Below, in pieces: positions 23,801 through 36,281 of a DNA stretch of 64,000 nucleotides; the first letter of the stretch is position 1; every line of letters begins with the position of its first letter. A program made the translations under genes and the position numbers. The DNA lies in the NCBI GenBank assembly GCA_008360955.1, contig LUCM01008731.1:65382-129381 (forward strand), given 5' to 3'. The DNA comes from Fasciolopsis buskii (Eukaryota; Platyhelminthes; Trematoda; Plagiorchiida; Fasciolidae). A model generated the notes under the pieces. That model was not told the origin of the DNA. It did no database searches and worked only from the letters and a program-made list of their open reading frames with translations.

Positions 23801-26540
23801 TAATTTCCTGGAGTCCAAACTTTTGTGACTTAAATTTCAAATACTATGAAAAGTGGTGTAATATTCTCACTACCAAAAAAGCCTCATTTCCCGATCGGTT
23901 TGTCTCAATATTTAAACAAAAGCGGACTTTGTTTCATCACCACCCAGTTTGAAATTTTTAATCTGGCTGAAAAGATACATATTGTCACTAATTCAATTCC
24001 TCCCTTTCCTTCCATATATATACATATATATATGTCTTGTCGAAGCTTATGCAAAAAAAGCTATTTGAGCAATGTTCTCTCCAGGAGAAATTAAGTACTT
24101 CCGTTTGTATTTCTTTTATTCATCAAAAATTGGCAAATCTTTCGATAATAAGCCGCGTACTTTGGAATTGTCTGTTTTGCAAATAGGTCATTAGTTCAGT
24201 CGCTATCCGATTTCAGTCACCATAAGTATATGTTAAACGTGGCGCATCACGAACTCCGTAGGAAGAACAAGAGGAAATTAATTCACAACAATTTGATGTC
24301 TGTTTTCTCGGAATCCAGTTTCAATTAACAATAATAATCGATGGGCTCCCATTGTCCTTCGGTAATTTTTTGGCCTTTTCGATGGAGCATCTAGCACATA
24401 CAAAGTGAAACTGCTTTTGCTTCACACTTCAAGACGCTTTCGAATTTCTAAGTCAATATCCACTGATTAGGAAACCTCTTTTAATTGTCACTCCAAAACA
24501 CGAAACATATTTTGGAAAGAATTATGATTCAGGTCGGGGTGGGATTTCAAATGAAGCATACTCTCCATCCAAGAGTACTTTTATCCGATTTATGTCAGTT
24601 TGAAAGAAGACCACTCTAGTACGGATAACTTATTTAATAAATTCTGGTAAACTGAGACACTGGACTTCGTTTGGAGACAACGCCGTATTTTATATTGGAT
24701 ACTTTCTTAAAAGGAAAGGAATATCTCCGTTACTACAACGACAAAATCCCCCCTATCCGGAGTAGTAGAGATGTTCTAAATTTGTTCTGATGAACGTGAG
24801 AAGTTTGGACGAGAATAAGGAAGAATGACAATTTCATTAGAGAATTTTCCTCTAGGAATGCCAATTTTGTGTTCTTCCATTCACCATATAGCATTAACTC
24901 ATCAAAAAATCAACAAGTTCTTTGACTAAGGTGATCCAAATTTGGTGATACTTTGCGCGATAATTATATTCCACATTTTGTTAGACGACTACTTAACGCC
25001 ATCTATCTGGTGAAACTTGAAGCGTTCAGATATTGTTCAAGATCTTCTGGACGAGGTTGCATGAAACATGGACAATAATATGCGACAGGCGTACAGAAGG
25101 GAACTTCCGTTGTAAAATGTTAGTATAAATATTAGTAACTTTGTGGTCACTTACGAATATGACTGATTTCGCCCATGAAAATTGTGCTCCTGTCGTAGTT
25201 TATTTGTTTAGTATGATAAAAATGGTAGTTTCTTTCAGTTTTAAAGATATGAAAAGTTTACATAAAAGTTTCGACCAGTCGTCTGTCCGCCACAATGCTG
25301 TACCAAAAGATGTCCGTGTTTCTCGCTCACTGCCTCATTACCACAATAACAACGCGAGCGATTAAGGCACGGCGTCAAAATGACCGTGACACGAGGTCAA
25401 CTTTGATGTGAATCAAGATCCTGCCCAAAAGGAAAGTTTTTCTGTTCGTGATCAACCAAGAACGACAGACTCTAGTTAACGCAAAATATTCCAGTTAATA
25501 AATAATTTTCTACAGCTCAGGAAAACATGCGTAATTATGGGTAGAATACTTGATATCATAAGTGCGTTTGTTGTACGGGGGATTTTGTCACCGTTCATGA
25601 AACATACAACTCTAAGACCGTTTCTAGGACGGTTACGAAAATTACATTCTCCAGAAAAATTTCATTTCTCATATTCAGAAGCGTTTGCCTAGACATCCAA
25701 AGTTGCACATGTTTGATTGGCATAATTACAGTCTACAAACAGATCTAATAAAGGAAACCTTTGACTAACTCCATGGTATTTGCTGATGATTCCTTGCACC
25801 TAGCAAGTACCAGGGCCTTAAGGATACATTACTTGTGGGAGTTTTTAAATGCATCACAATCGGCATCAACTGTTTATGTCATTAGCTTCTAAGCTGTTTT
25901 CAGGAGCGTGCACAAAATACGTTGATAAAGCAAGATGGAAATTTTGTTCACTCAAAAACTATTTAAAATTTGCATCTATTCTGGAGGCATTCTGCTCTAA
26001 TTTCTAAGGTCATTTCAGCCCAAATGACAAAGAATTATCAACGAATTATTTCCGTGGTTCTTCTGTGGACTTTTCGCATTACTCCGTGGGAATTGACGAA
26101 GCTTTTCGGTAAGGAGCCGTAATTTTTTTGCTGGTTGACCAGCGGATGCGCCAGAAATTCCGCCGACAACTCATCGACGCCACCAGTTGAATATCTCGAC
26201 CAGGAAGGACATAAGCAGATACATTTACAACAATTTTGCGCGTGTATTGTTAGAAATGTAACAGGCAAACATTGCCACTGTCCTTCATGAATGTTTCGAT
26301 CATGTTAATCTGGGGATCAAAAACTCGAGTGTGAAATCGTTTTTATCTCACAAGCCAAAACTTTTACAACTTTGACGTTATTATCTGCTGCTTGGGTAAC
26401 TCATTTATTGCCCCAGGACATGTGTCATATGTTGGAGTAGATTAAGATTTACATTGCATGTGCTAGTAGTAGGAGACTGAGTATTTTCATGAAACACTTA
26501 ACCACGTGATATTACCGCTCAACTCACCATTAGGAAATCA
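20812..26540. other. Long stretch with microsatellites only
   Basis: (GT)n lies at about 22003-22034 and a short palindromic (TA)n around 24014-24033. Open frames up to 102 codons (for example 21615-21923 minus, 23268-23531 minus, 25141-25365 plus) show no recognisable similarity and no convincing splice context. I see no mobile-element homology here. Confidence 0.35.
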
Positions 26541-26588
26541 TGGAAACACTGTGCAGCAGTTTCGTCCTTGTTAGGAATCATCATTTAG
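26541..26588 (-). ncRNA. Hammerhead-like relic
   Basis: On the minus strand ATGATGA (26584-26578) stands where CUGAUGA is expected. It is followed by UUCCU, the loop AACA, then AGGAC and GAAA (26563-26560). Stem II has four pairs (UCCU with AGGA) but its closing pair is U-C. Stem III is ACUG with CAGU around a five-base loop. The nucleotide at the cleavage position is G (26547), which the hammerhead rule (not G) forbids, and C3 is A. So the architecture is recognisable but self-cleavage is not expected. It is probably the end of a decayed retroelement. Confidence 0.4.
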
Positions 26589-29021
26589 ATTGCAGTTAGT
26601 TTTCATTTGAAGCCAACTTAGGACGCAACTATGCTTTCGCACAACTAATGTCAATTTGAGGGAACACTACTCTACTCAAGATAACATGTTTAGAAAATTC
26701 AGATGGAGTGAAGCGTCTTTCTTTACTTTTCACTTCATTAGAATCCTTATCAATTAGAGAATCGGCTTTAGTCCATCAAAAGGATCTTGTCAATTTTTCC
26801 TGCAAGAGTGGATAATGTGGATGGATTTAATGGATTGAGGTACCTTTTTCGAAGGGTATTCTGCATAAAATGTTCATTTCTGCAACTGTTTTACAAGGCA
26901 CCATTTGGTCTGCACTCATCAGCTAAATATAGCAGTCGCCGAAATAAGGAGCTCAGCGCTTTCCACTGTTGAATAGGATAATATTTCTCACCTTAGTGTG
27001 AGACTAATCCACACTCTGTATCCCCGGTGACCCTATCTGAATAAGAGTGGATGAAATACGTATTACAGCCCACCTTCAGGATTGGAGAAAAAAATTGCCG
27101 TCGTAAATTTCTATCGGGATTATTAATTACACTCTGCATAAAAACATGAGGCTAGAATAGTTTATCTTTTTAGTTGGTTACCTTTTCATTTTAAAACTCC
27201 GGATATGCTTAAACACAAAGGGTAAATTGCGGGAGATTCTCTAATCAACTCGTTATCCTTCTCACTGTTGTACAAAAAAATAACTATTTTCAGCTCACTG
27301 TTTTATTGTCACGACAACAGCGTAAGCTACCAATGTAGTGCGTTTGTGCAACCTTGACTCAAGGTCAACTTCTATGGAAATCTATGAAATCTGAGAAATT
27401 CCATGATTAAAAAAGAGTAATAAATGTAAAATATCCCAATTGTTAAACAATCAAGTTCAGCTGGTAAATATGGGCCAATGATGGTTAGAACATTCGACTA
27501 AATAAATGCTTTTGCCAAACAAGTGGTGTTAGGATTTACGAATATTAATTTGGGTAAATTTTAATACTTCCATGAACAAGTTTATGATATCACCGTCATC
27601 ATGATTTTGTTTTATATCTGAGTTAGTTTACACTGTCAATCGAGGGCACTCATGTTTAGGTGGTCTTATTACAGTCTACAAACATAAACGATGCTTCGAA
27701 ATAAATTCCTAATATTTCCTGACACTTTTTCATCTCGCCAGTGTTAAAGCTCTCACAGAGGCAACACAATTTTTGGGCACATCACAATGGGCGATATATA
27801 TATATATATATATTTGTGTACGCGAAGCAAGGAGCGTCATGGGTTTGGAAAACAGAACAGAACCATAGGCGACGAAAACAGAAGGGCAACAATAACAGCA
27901 ATAATTGTCACTCAGTCTCAACGAAAGATTTGATTTCTATCAGGTCACTGAGTGACATGGTTGCTTTGAAATATGTGTTCGTTTTGCGCAGCGAATGGAA
28001 AGGACCGGCCGTATGCTACTGCACAAATCAGAGAAATATTTTTGACCTTCTGGCACTAGGTATGGAATTCCGAGACAATATTCGATTTTTCCCACTTGAT
28101 TATATTTCTACTCTTCTCGGAAAAATCACTCGATCTCGTGATACCAATTGTCAGGTGGATCAATTTGTAACTGAATACCCGACTGGTCGAATACTTTTTT
28201 CTCTCCCCACCCCTATTGTCTATCATTCGGCTAATGCAATCTGATTTAGCATGTCTTGCATATTATAAAACTTTTGTTCGAGACTCCAGGGTGTCCCGAG
28301 AAATATCGATGGAGCATTCCAAACGGTGTATGCATACAAAGCATTTTAAATTCTGCCAAATGTGGATTGGAATGGGGACTACACACTCACTGGGTGGGGG
28401 GATAAAAATGATTAGACATTAAGGAAAGTGGTTACCGAAATGAACACTGGGGAAACTACAGCAGCTGCTTTGATGTTTAGGTGATAAGTAATTGTTATTT
28501 CTAAGGAAGCCAGAAATAAGCGAGTGACTAGTTATCTCAGTTTGTGTCATTCCTGATTGGTTTACTTCCCTTAATGGCAGCCAGCGACTCCTGGAGATTT
28601 GATATGAATATTAACCATCTTGAAGGAGACCTGCTTGGTCTAACAGAATGAATGATGAGTCCACGCAAGGGATTAAGGGTGCTCTTGGATCAGGGAATAG
28701 GTGAACAAAGCATAGTGCAGTGTATATTTTCCCCAGTATTATTAAGCTCAATCAGAATGATAACTTTGCTCCCGCTTGCTGCCATCGAAAAGCAACTGAT
28801 AACGTGGTCGTGGTTGTCCAAGAAAGTGTACATAATTAGGTCGTGCCGTAGGTGAACGGAAAATAAATGCTTTACTTGGCATCAGCCTCTATACAACAGT
28901 TCTGATTGAGTACTTGCCTGACCAGCGCACTCATCCCCTCCTTTGCTGGCTCACTCACAAATCAAACTCATTCAAGCACTAACAGAAAATACATATCCAA
29001 CGGTTATTGATCGTTTTTCGA
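26589..29021. other. Microsatellite and no supported gene
   Basis: (TA)n lies at 27794-27813 inside a 167-codon plus-strand frame (27741-28244). Part of that frame translates the repeat, and the rest has no recognisable domain, so it is not called as a gene. Confidence 0.35.
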
Positions 29022-29175
29022 ATGGTCTGTTTATTCCTCTCGGTCTACCTCGTACTTGTCGCTTCGTTCAGTCATGTTATGCATTTAGATTCAGGTAAGC
29101 GGCTGTGACGTATTTCATTCTGAATGATTTTGTTATTCAGAAGATCTTGGCCAATTCTTTAGTGACCAGAACTGA
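29022..29175 (+). CDS. Candidate two-exon secreted peptide
   Basis: Exon 1 (29022-29094) starts at an ATG and encodes MVCLFLSVYLVLVASFSHVM then HLDS. This is a classical signal-peptide shape, with a hydrophobic core and small residues near a plausible cleavage point. It ends in a perfect donor, CAG then GTAAGC. A 46-base intron (29095-29140) ends TTTTGTTATTCAG. Exon 2 begins in the matching phase and encodes EDLGQFFSDQN before TGA at 29173-29175. The product would be about 35 residues with an acidic mature part. Very short introns and tiny secreted products are known in flatworms. A different acceptor downstream is possible. No family was recognised. Confidence 0.4.
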
Positions 29176-30295
29176 CTTCATTCAGATCATTATATCAAAA
29201 GTCTAAAATCGAAAGTTTCTAGCCAATCCTAAATGCAAAAATAGCTCGGAAGCGATTTTCATTAATTAACACTTTATCAACTTAGATTGAAAGTTCATCC
29301 ATCAGAGTCAGTCAGAGCCTATCGACTGAACATCAAGTGAAATACCGGGCGAATATCGTGCCGAGGACCATGTTATCTTTCGAGTTTTTTTTGCAACTGA
29401 TTTTTGCATTCGAACTCAAAATTCCATTTTAGCGGCATTTGAATTTTTGTTCACTTCATGAATCAGAGGGAATGCCTGAAGTGGTAATGAATTGAATTTA
29501 GCTTACCGTATCTGCGATGAGAATGCAGTCCTTTTTATCAAAACCATCTTTATCAAAACATATTCTGACGAGATAACGGTTCGGCTAAAATGGATAACTT
29601 TTCCGGTAATGCACGATTCGGTTTTCCCATCCAAAATCCCATCGTCACGACCGAAATCGAGCATGCCCACGTGGACAAAATTTCCCAAGATAACAGTTGA
29701 TGCAAGCCAATCCGCGTTCTACCTTTGACTGCCCGCTGTTTATCTCAGAATGCACGCGCATAGATAATCACGCAAAGTGGAAATGAAACATTTTCCGATG
29801 ATGTCAATTACTCGATACGGAAGCGAGATAAGCTTCGAAAATAACTTGTGTGTGGGTGGCATTGAGCATAAAAACCCCAGGCAAATTGGACCGGATGAAA
29901 GAAAATGACTTTCAAAATTAACCCACAAACTCACTAGTTTTGGTTAGTGATTTTGGACCAATTGATGTTTTTTTCTCAAAACAAAATGCGCAATAATTAA
30001 CATAATACTTGGCGTTCATCTAGTCTAATCCGTAACATGTAGTCCGGTAGCACTACTACTGTTGATCATCTGTCGAAGCACATTTTTCGTTCTCTCTTCA
30101 CGACTTTTAAACTAATTTTGAGATTCACGTAAGCATCCTTATGTAGAACATAAGGAGGGGGTATATGTTTGAATTTTCGGTATTTTTCCACAAGTTAATT
30201 AACATATAGAAGTCTCTTTTCCCGTGGATCTTGGTATTGTTTTTAGTTAGCGATTCGCCTGGTAATCAGAATAGCTGACCACCCATTGATTTCAG

Positions 30296-30481
30296 CCGTA
30301 CCGTCACCCGGAGGTACTGTCATGGTTGGATAAGGAAATTCGGATGCTCTACGCGGATGGCTGCGTGACTCCACCATTTCACAAACTTGTCGTCTTCCTC
30401 TCACTGTTTGCGTATCCACTCACAATTGGTGCTTGGCTTGATCACCGAAGTGATACGAAACGACTATCACACAATATTTGA
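30296..30481 (+). CDS. Candidate terminal exon, unknown protein
   Basis: After the acceptor CATTGATTTCAG (AG at 30294-30295) the phase-0 frame stays open for 61 codons to TGA at 30479-30481. It begins PYRHPEVLSWLDKEIRMLYA and continues DGCVTPPFHKLVVFLSLFAY, with a hydrophobic stretch, then a basic, hydrophilic end. Codon choice is mixed and the peptide looks protein-like. It is not in phase with the signal-peptide exon at 29022 unless an additional exon intervenes. No domain was recognised. Confidence 0.35.
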   Translation, partial: PYRHPEVLSWLDKEIRMLYADGCVTPPFHKLVVFLSLFAYPLTIGAWLDHRSDTKRLSHNI

Positions 30482-31088
30482 AAATTCAGTTATCTACTTT
30501 GTTGCACCTCGTCAAAATTCACGAATGAGGAGAATCAATTCCCCGTGCATTCGCAGTTCTTGGAATGTTGTATCACACTGCAAAAGCCAACGGGAACAAC
30601 AAGAAACTGGAAAAAATATGTACAATTTTAAGGTAATCGGTGGGGGAACATTTCAGCTAGCGGAACAAATATTCTTGAAGTAAACCAGAAAAATGCGGGA
30701 AAGGCTTAGTTTTTCTACCTGACTTTGATGGGCTTTAATATCTGAAAGTAACTGCAAGTTTGTCGGTCTTTTGGTAATCCCGGCTAGCAGTCAAATCAGG
30801 CCGTTTTTAGCATTTTCGACCGCTAGCGGAAAAAATGCGCGTTTCAGAAAACATATGGGAAACTGACACAATGCATAGGAATTGTTTGATTCAGTAGAGC
30901 GACTTGGTAGGGCCGTGTGAATCACGTTCATGGCTGTCTATTTCCTGCAGATTGTGGATAACAAAGCATCACGTAGAGTCGACTGGATGGCAGAAAAACC
31001 GGTAGAAATACTGATCCAAGATGAACTGAAACCACCATGAAATAGGTCAAGCAGTGTTCTGTTAAGCAAATGTTTTTTGTATTAGTAG

Positions 31089-31143
31089 GCAAGAACCGCG
31101 TCGACGATCAATTCTTGAGTAATTCTTATTCTAAGCTGTTGGC
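31089..31143 (+). CDS. Candidate 55-nt micro-exon
   Basis: A pyrimidine-rich tract (GTTTTTTGTATTAG, with a second AG three bases on) precedes this segment and the donor GTAAGT starts at 31144. One frame is open and reads KNRVDDQFLSNSYSKLL with partial codons at both ends. The other frames contain stops. The exact acceptor (31086 or 31089) is ambiguous. No neighbouring exon in matching phase was established. Confidence 0.3.
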
Positions 31144-31257
31144 GTAAGTCGCTGACCATTAAAATATTCTTCGCAGCTCATTTTTCTTATGACAAATAAC
31201 CGTCATACCCTGTTACCGAAGTTGAAGCTTTTGTGATTATAAGCAAATGCTGCTTTT

Positions 31258-31384
31258 GTGTTAGTATTATTGTTGGTGTTGGTATTAGCGTTGGTGTTAG
31301 TAGTAGGTATAGTAGTAGTAGTGGCAATATTATTAACAATAACGGTAGCAGTGACAGTAATGGTGTTAACTGTTATTACTGCCA
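31258..31384. repeat. Low-complexity trinucleotide tract
   Basis: A degenerate GTT/GTA/GTG trinucleotide run keeps several frames on both strands open. Those open frames are a by-product of the repeat. Confidence 0.6.
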
Positions 31385-31659
31385 CCTCTGGTGTAAAGCT
31401 TTGTGGGCAAAACTTTGTTACCTTCAAGGAATCTTTAGCTGATTACTAGGGTGCTCATCGACCACTGGCGGTGGGACGTGCGATGTCCTGCAGGATTTTA
31501 TGTTCAAATGAAGCTAAATATCCATTCATAACTCAAACGGTATAGTGGTTAGACTTATCCCAATGGAGATCTGGGCCCAGGTCACTCTAGGTTTGGTTGG
31601 TAGATACATACTATTCCTCACTCTTGACTAGTGCCATAACTGATGACCTGGTATGACTC

Positions 31660-31830
31660 GAAGTCGGTGGTTTCGAGGTGTTTTAACCTGAAGTTCACGA
31701 ATTCAAATCCATTTGCCTTGGGTCAACTTACTCACTTGGCAGCCTTATGTTGGTTGCGACCGGGTTCCTGAAACTGATAAAAATTTACATTTGATTAATA
31801 AGGGAAGTAAAAGATAGAAGATCAATAGTC
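31660..31830 (+). mobile_element. tRNA-derived SINE, copy 2 (decayed)
   Basis: Aligns with the copy at 9980: GTCGGTGGT, then TGAAGTTCACGAATTCAAATCC in place of the B-box region. CACTTGGCAGCC, TTCCTGAAACTGAT, TTAATAAGGGAAGTAAAAGA and a short AGAAGAT-like tail follow. The B box is mutated, so internal transcription is unlikely. Confidence 0.7.
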
Positions 31831-34800
31831 AGTGCAGTTAGTGTAGAATAGAGTTGCCAATTGACTTTCTCCACCCGTCTTAAGCACTCGATCACAGGCC
31901 TGTTCCATCACTCCTTTGCATCATGGAGTGCGATCACCAAAAGCATCGCCCTTGGTTAGAGTCATAACTGACTGACCCGAATGACATCCACCGTTAGGGT
32001 CAAGAAAGTTCGTATGATTTTTGCTAATCACAAGACTTCGTTGACACCATTCCAGGTCATTTATGGAATGCAGTTTCTCGTTACGCTTGCACATACACGT
32101 CTCTACCCTGATTTGCATAAATTCGAATAGATTGTTATCGTGCATTCGTACGCAGCACGGCTATAGGAACGCTAGTCGCACACACAAACACAGACGCTAA
32201 AATAGGCACAAGTATAGATGAATATGATAATCGGTTAAATTCGATATTCGAGCTGGGGCAAAATTAAACAGATGTGCCCATCCCCTTGTCTCATTCGTCT
32301 TAAAACCACAATGTCACCGTTTTCTGGGATTTTAACTATTCATGGGAAGAAACGGTTGACGATGCGAGTAGTCTGAAGAGACTATTACAACAAACAATAT
32401 CATTATTTTAGGGATTAGTTCAATTTTTATAATATGGGGAATAAATTTAACGAAATGGGTATGTCCTATAGTCACCAAGGCCCACTACACACGGCGGTGA
32501 CACGACGGAGTGGCAAGCGTGACTGTGAAACTTGGAGTTGTAAACAAGCATGCAGACTGCGGTTTAGCTACGTGTACTAATGAGCCGGGCGACAGTGAAT
32601 TGTCATTTACCACCAAAGTTCCCTGTGGACCAAGGACTCACATCCCCGAACATTTTGGATTGACAGATGCATGATCCATCTGACGACCACTGGTTAGGAC
32701 GTAATTAAGTGACTACAAAAGTTACCATGATTTTTGAGGTCTCATCGTTGATATTCCGTTTACGAGTCTGTGGATCGCGCAGGTAATTAAGGTGACTTAC
32801 GACAGGAAAACGATTATTTCGGTCATAATTGTCATGATTACGCGAAAACGGAGATGGCCAAAATGATGTTTATTGTTGTAGACTAATCTTTGTTCATGTT
32901 CAAGAGCCCCCGAAATTTCTGCTTCTCTGATTTCTGGAACTACATGAAGCCAAAGCTTCATATGAGTTATTGGCGTTAAGGAACCGATTAAAAATAGACA
33001 AAGGTCACGCAATAATGACCAGATAATCACCGCATTAAGACAACCAATCATTAACATGTGTGGAAGAAAAAGTGATCAAAATTCTCATTCTGACTTGGAA
33101 AATGATTCCTCCCAAAAGTTGTTTTATTGATACGAAGACTTTGTGAACACAATCAGTCTAAATGACCAGAGCAATTTGCGTGTCTCGATTGTCCTCTATT
33201 CGAAATAATCGCAAACTTAGTCTCCTTGGGCTAAATCAAGCCCTGCCACCGTCTTTGACAGACCCTGGAGGTCGTCAGTTAACCCATATTTATAAATCAT
33301 ATGATCATGATGAAGTAAAGCGCTTGAATCTTACGAGAGTAACGTCCGATCTTTGATATATTTTTTAGGGCGTATGCTCTGCGAAGAACGAAATAGCAGA
33401 CAACATTGGAAGTCGTGTTCAGGAATATTAGGAATATCTCTGCTTCCAGTTGAAGAAGATTATTAGATCAGTGTGAGCATCAGGGGATTGGCGGCTGCAC
33501 GGACCTGTTAATCTAGCAGTACAACAGTTCAACTCTTCCCTAGTCCGCTTCCCACTTCGGTCGCGGTGGGTCTGAGCTGCTGATGGTCCCTAGCAGAAAT
33601 AAAACAGCTGTACGATGCACGCAGTTTATTGCCAGAATCCCTCCCTAACCACTATCATTCGCAATCCAATTGGGGACTACCTATCGTTTTTCGATGTGTA
33701 AAACGCGGACTGTTGCTCCCGATTATCGTTTGGAAAAAGAGAACATCATATATCCCTCGTTCTAAACAACCCCTATTATGGCGCTCGTCAACAGGCTTCA
33801 CTGTGAACAGCCATTTGGTACTCATGCCGTCTTTATTTAGCCCTTTCTTAAAATAAGTTCACTTTTACCTCAAAAGTAGTTGCCAGGACCAGATCGATCG
33901 CAGCGGATGTACCAAAGTCACATCTAAAATAAGACTCACGGGGCCACCTATTCACTTGTGGTTGAACATCAGGCAAACTCCGATTTGCCATGTTGTTTCA
34001 AATGTACTTGACCCGTATCTTCTTTCAGCTGAGCTATGATATCATGTCAGTGGTAACCCCTCCAAAGAATCACGGCACGACCAGCTGATGCCGAAAATTG
34101 TCTAATTGATTCGGTCGCAACAGGCACATGAAATGACTGTTCATGTTCTCCCTTGAATTCGTTTGTGCTCAGCAAAATCCCACGGTAGTAGATTCAAAGA
34201 GAGACACGTTAACTTAAGAGAATTCTATCGGACAAATATCCGCATATTGCACACATGCATACACGCATACATATATACGTACATACATGCATACATACAT
34301 GCATGCATATATACATACATAGTAAAATACTGACATACTGACATATATGCATACATAAATCGGCATAAATATACGTGGGTGGAAGTGCACGGATGCTACT
34401 TAAGATTCCGACGGATCCAACATCTTCGGTGCGCAACACGAAGAAAAGAAACGGACTTTGAATTTATCATCAATGCAAGCCGCCTTTTTTTAGTAAGTAG
34501 TACCGTATGTCATTGACACCACAAAGTTTAGAGAAGCACAAGATCGATTTCGTGGTCATGGTCATCAGATATACGTACTTATAAATAGATTCAGCGTCCT
34601 TCCACACTTCTGATGATTCAAATGAGATTTCGGTATCATGATCCAATGTGTTTTGTTGCCCGCTGTGATTCATAACATACAAACACTGTCAGAAATGGAT
34701 TTTCATTTCGTGAGAATGACATAGATAAATAATGGTACGGCTTTATATTCCGTTGCTTTCTCTGTTGTCTTGCAAACCCGAGTTAACCTGATTACTCTAC

Positions 34801-36074
34801 TTCTACGATTCCGCGATTTTTGTAGTTTGTATGTGGACGCTGTCAGTCAGTTCAGTGAGTCAGGATAAGGTCGGGAAGCTATTAGGAGAAGAAAGCTATC
34901 ATGTAGGTAGACTCCACAGGCCACTGATCATCCAGAACTAATGTGACATGCGTTCCTGTGACATGACATTTTGGACCACAAACACTGTAATCAGACTGAT
35001 AGGTATTGGTCTGTTAGAAAGACACTTTCGTTTGTCGAAGAGAACCGAAAGAAAACAGAAGCGGCTACATTTAGAAATTAGGGAATACATGATGAACTAA
35101 GATGTCCATTGGACAGGGAATCATTTTTATTCTGAATGGGATCAGTCTGATAGTTTAAATCTCCCTGCCCATCATCCTTTCGGGTTAAGTCGCCAAAATT
35201 TAGCGAGAAAGGTGACTCAATTCATCTGTCTGAAAAAATCCTCGACAAGTCTAATAAAAGTTAGGAGAGATGGATGAAGAGTGAGATCTCGTGGTAGAGG
35301 CAAACGGAAAACGATGAGTGGGCCGTACAGGGAGGAATCACACTGACATCGAACTGTCATGGAACGTCAGAAGTGAGTGCGTTTTCCAATGAGGCCATCA
35401 TACTGAAAGTTGATAATGACAAAAGAAGTAGTAGTGTCATCTGATGGACTAGTATGACAGATTAAGCAGAGCAAATGATGAATAATCTATTTCGGATAAG
35501 CAAGTATTGTTTATACTGTTGTAAATGCCACATTACATCAAGCGAGGAATGCCAACTCAGCTTTGCCAGAAAGCTTGTTGGCAAAGTTATTCACATGGTA
35601 TTCTGTGTGGTCGCATCTTAACAATGTGCGCGCATATGAAAATCATTTTCGGAGTGTTATTTTCCGCGTTGAATGATGAACGGTTCGAAAATGATTCAGA
35701 GATAGCAAAGTGATTCGATTTTGAAGTGGCTTTCGCTACAATTTCACCAGGTTTTCCTTTCGCTATAAGGATGTTTAAGCGATTCGCTGAGCACTCAAGG
35801 CACTACGCAAAACGCTTCGCTTGATACGAGGTCTGTGATAGCATAAGGCCGAAGTTCAATGCGTTTCACGCAAACGGTAGAGACAAACAGGTCGACAACA
35901 CTTTACCTGCCGAGTACAAACTAGAGGCCGTAGAAGACAATAATTTTACGTTGAGGGACGATTCACAATCATCACTGACGTCAGCACTAAAACCCATTTA
36001 GGTACCCCTTAGACAACTGTCTCATTCGCCGTGTTGCGAAACATCGTAGGCTGCAGTGTACATTCACAAAGCAC
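31831..36074. other. Microsatellite and no supported gene
   Basis: A CATA/TGCATA-type tetranucleotide tract lies at 34244-34362. Open frames at 32797-33057 (minus) and 35525-35713 (plus; three overlapping frames are open) show no recognisable similarity. No mobile element was recognised. Confidence 0.35.
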
Positions 36075-36140
36075 GAACATGGACTCGAACCAACCTGCGG
36101 CTGTTGGACAAAATTTCGAATGGCACTCGCAATCACTAGT
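36075..36140 (-). repeat. tRNA-like sequence (possible SINE head)
   Basis: On the minus strand a perfect B box (GGTTCGAGTCC, 36091-36081) lies about 40 bases after an A-box-like TGCGAGTGCC (36131-36122). The intervening sequence does not give a clean cloverleaf, and the body of the SINE family seen elsewhere does not follow. It may be a different tRNA-derived repeat or a tRNA pseudogene. Confidence 0.3.
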
Positions 36141-36281
36141 CTGTTTTAGAAAGACAAACTGATCTGTCTAAAATCAGCTCCACTTAGCAAAATAACATTC
36201 TGCCGTGCGGCTCATGAACTCAACGCAAGACCAAATCCAAAACCCTAGGTTGGAGCTATATTCACTGTCTGACCTGAACAG

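Noticed and set aside
27741..28244. 167-codon plus-strand open frame
   Set aside because: Part of it translates the (TA)n repeat, and the remainder has no recognisable domain or splice context.
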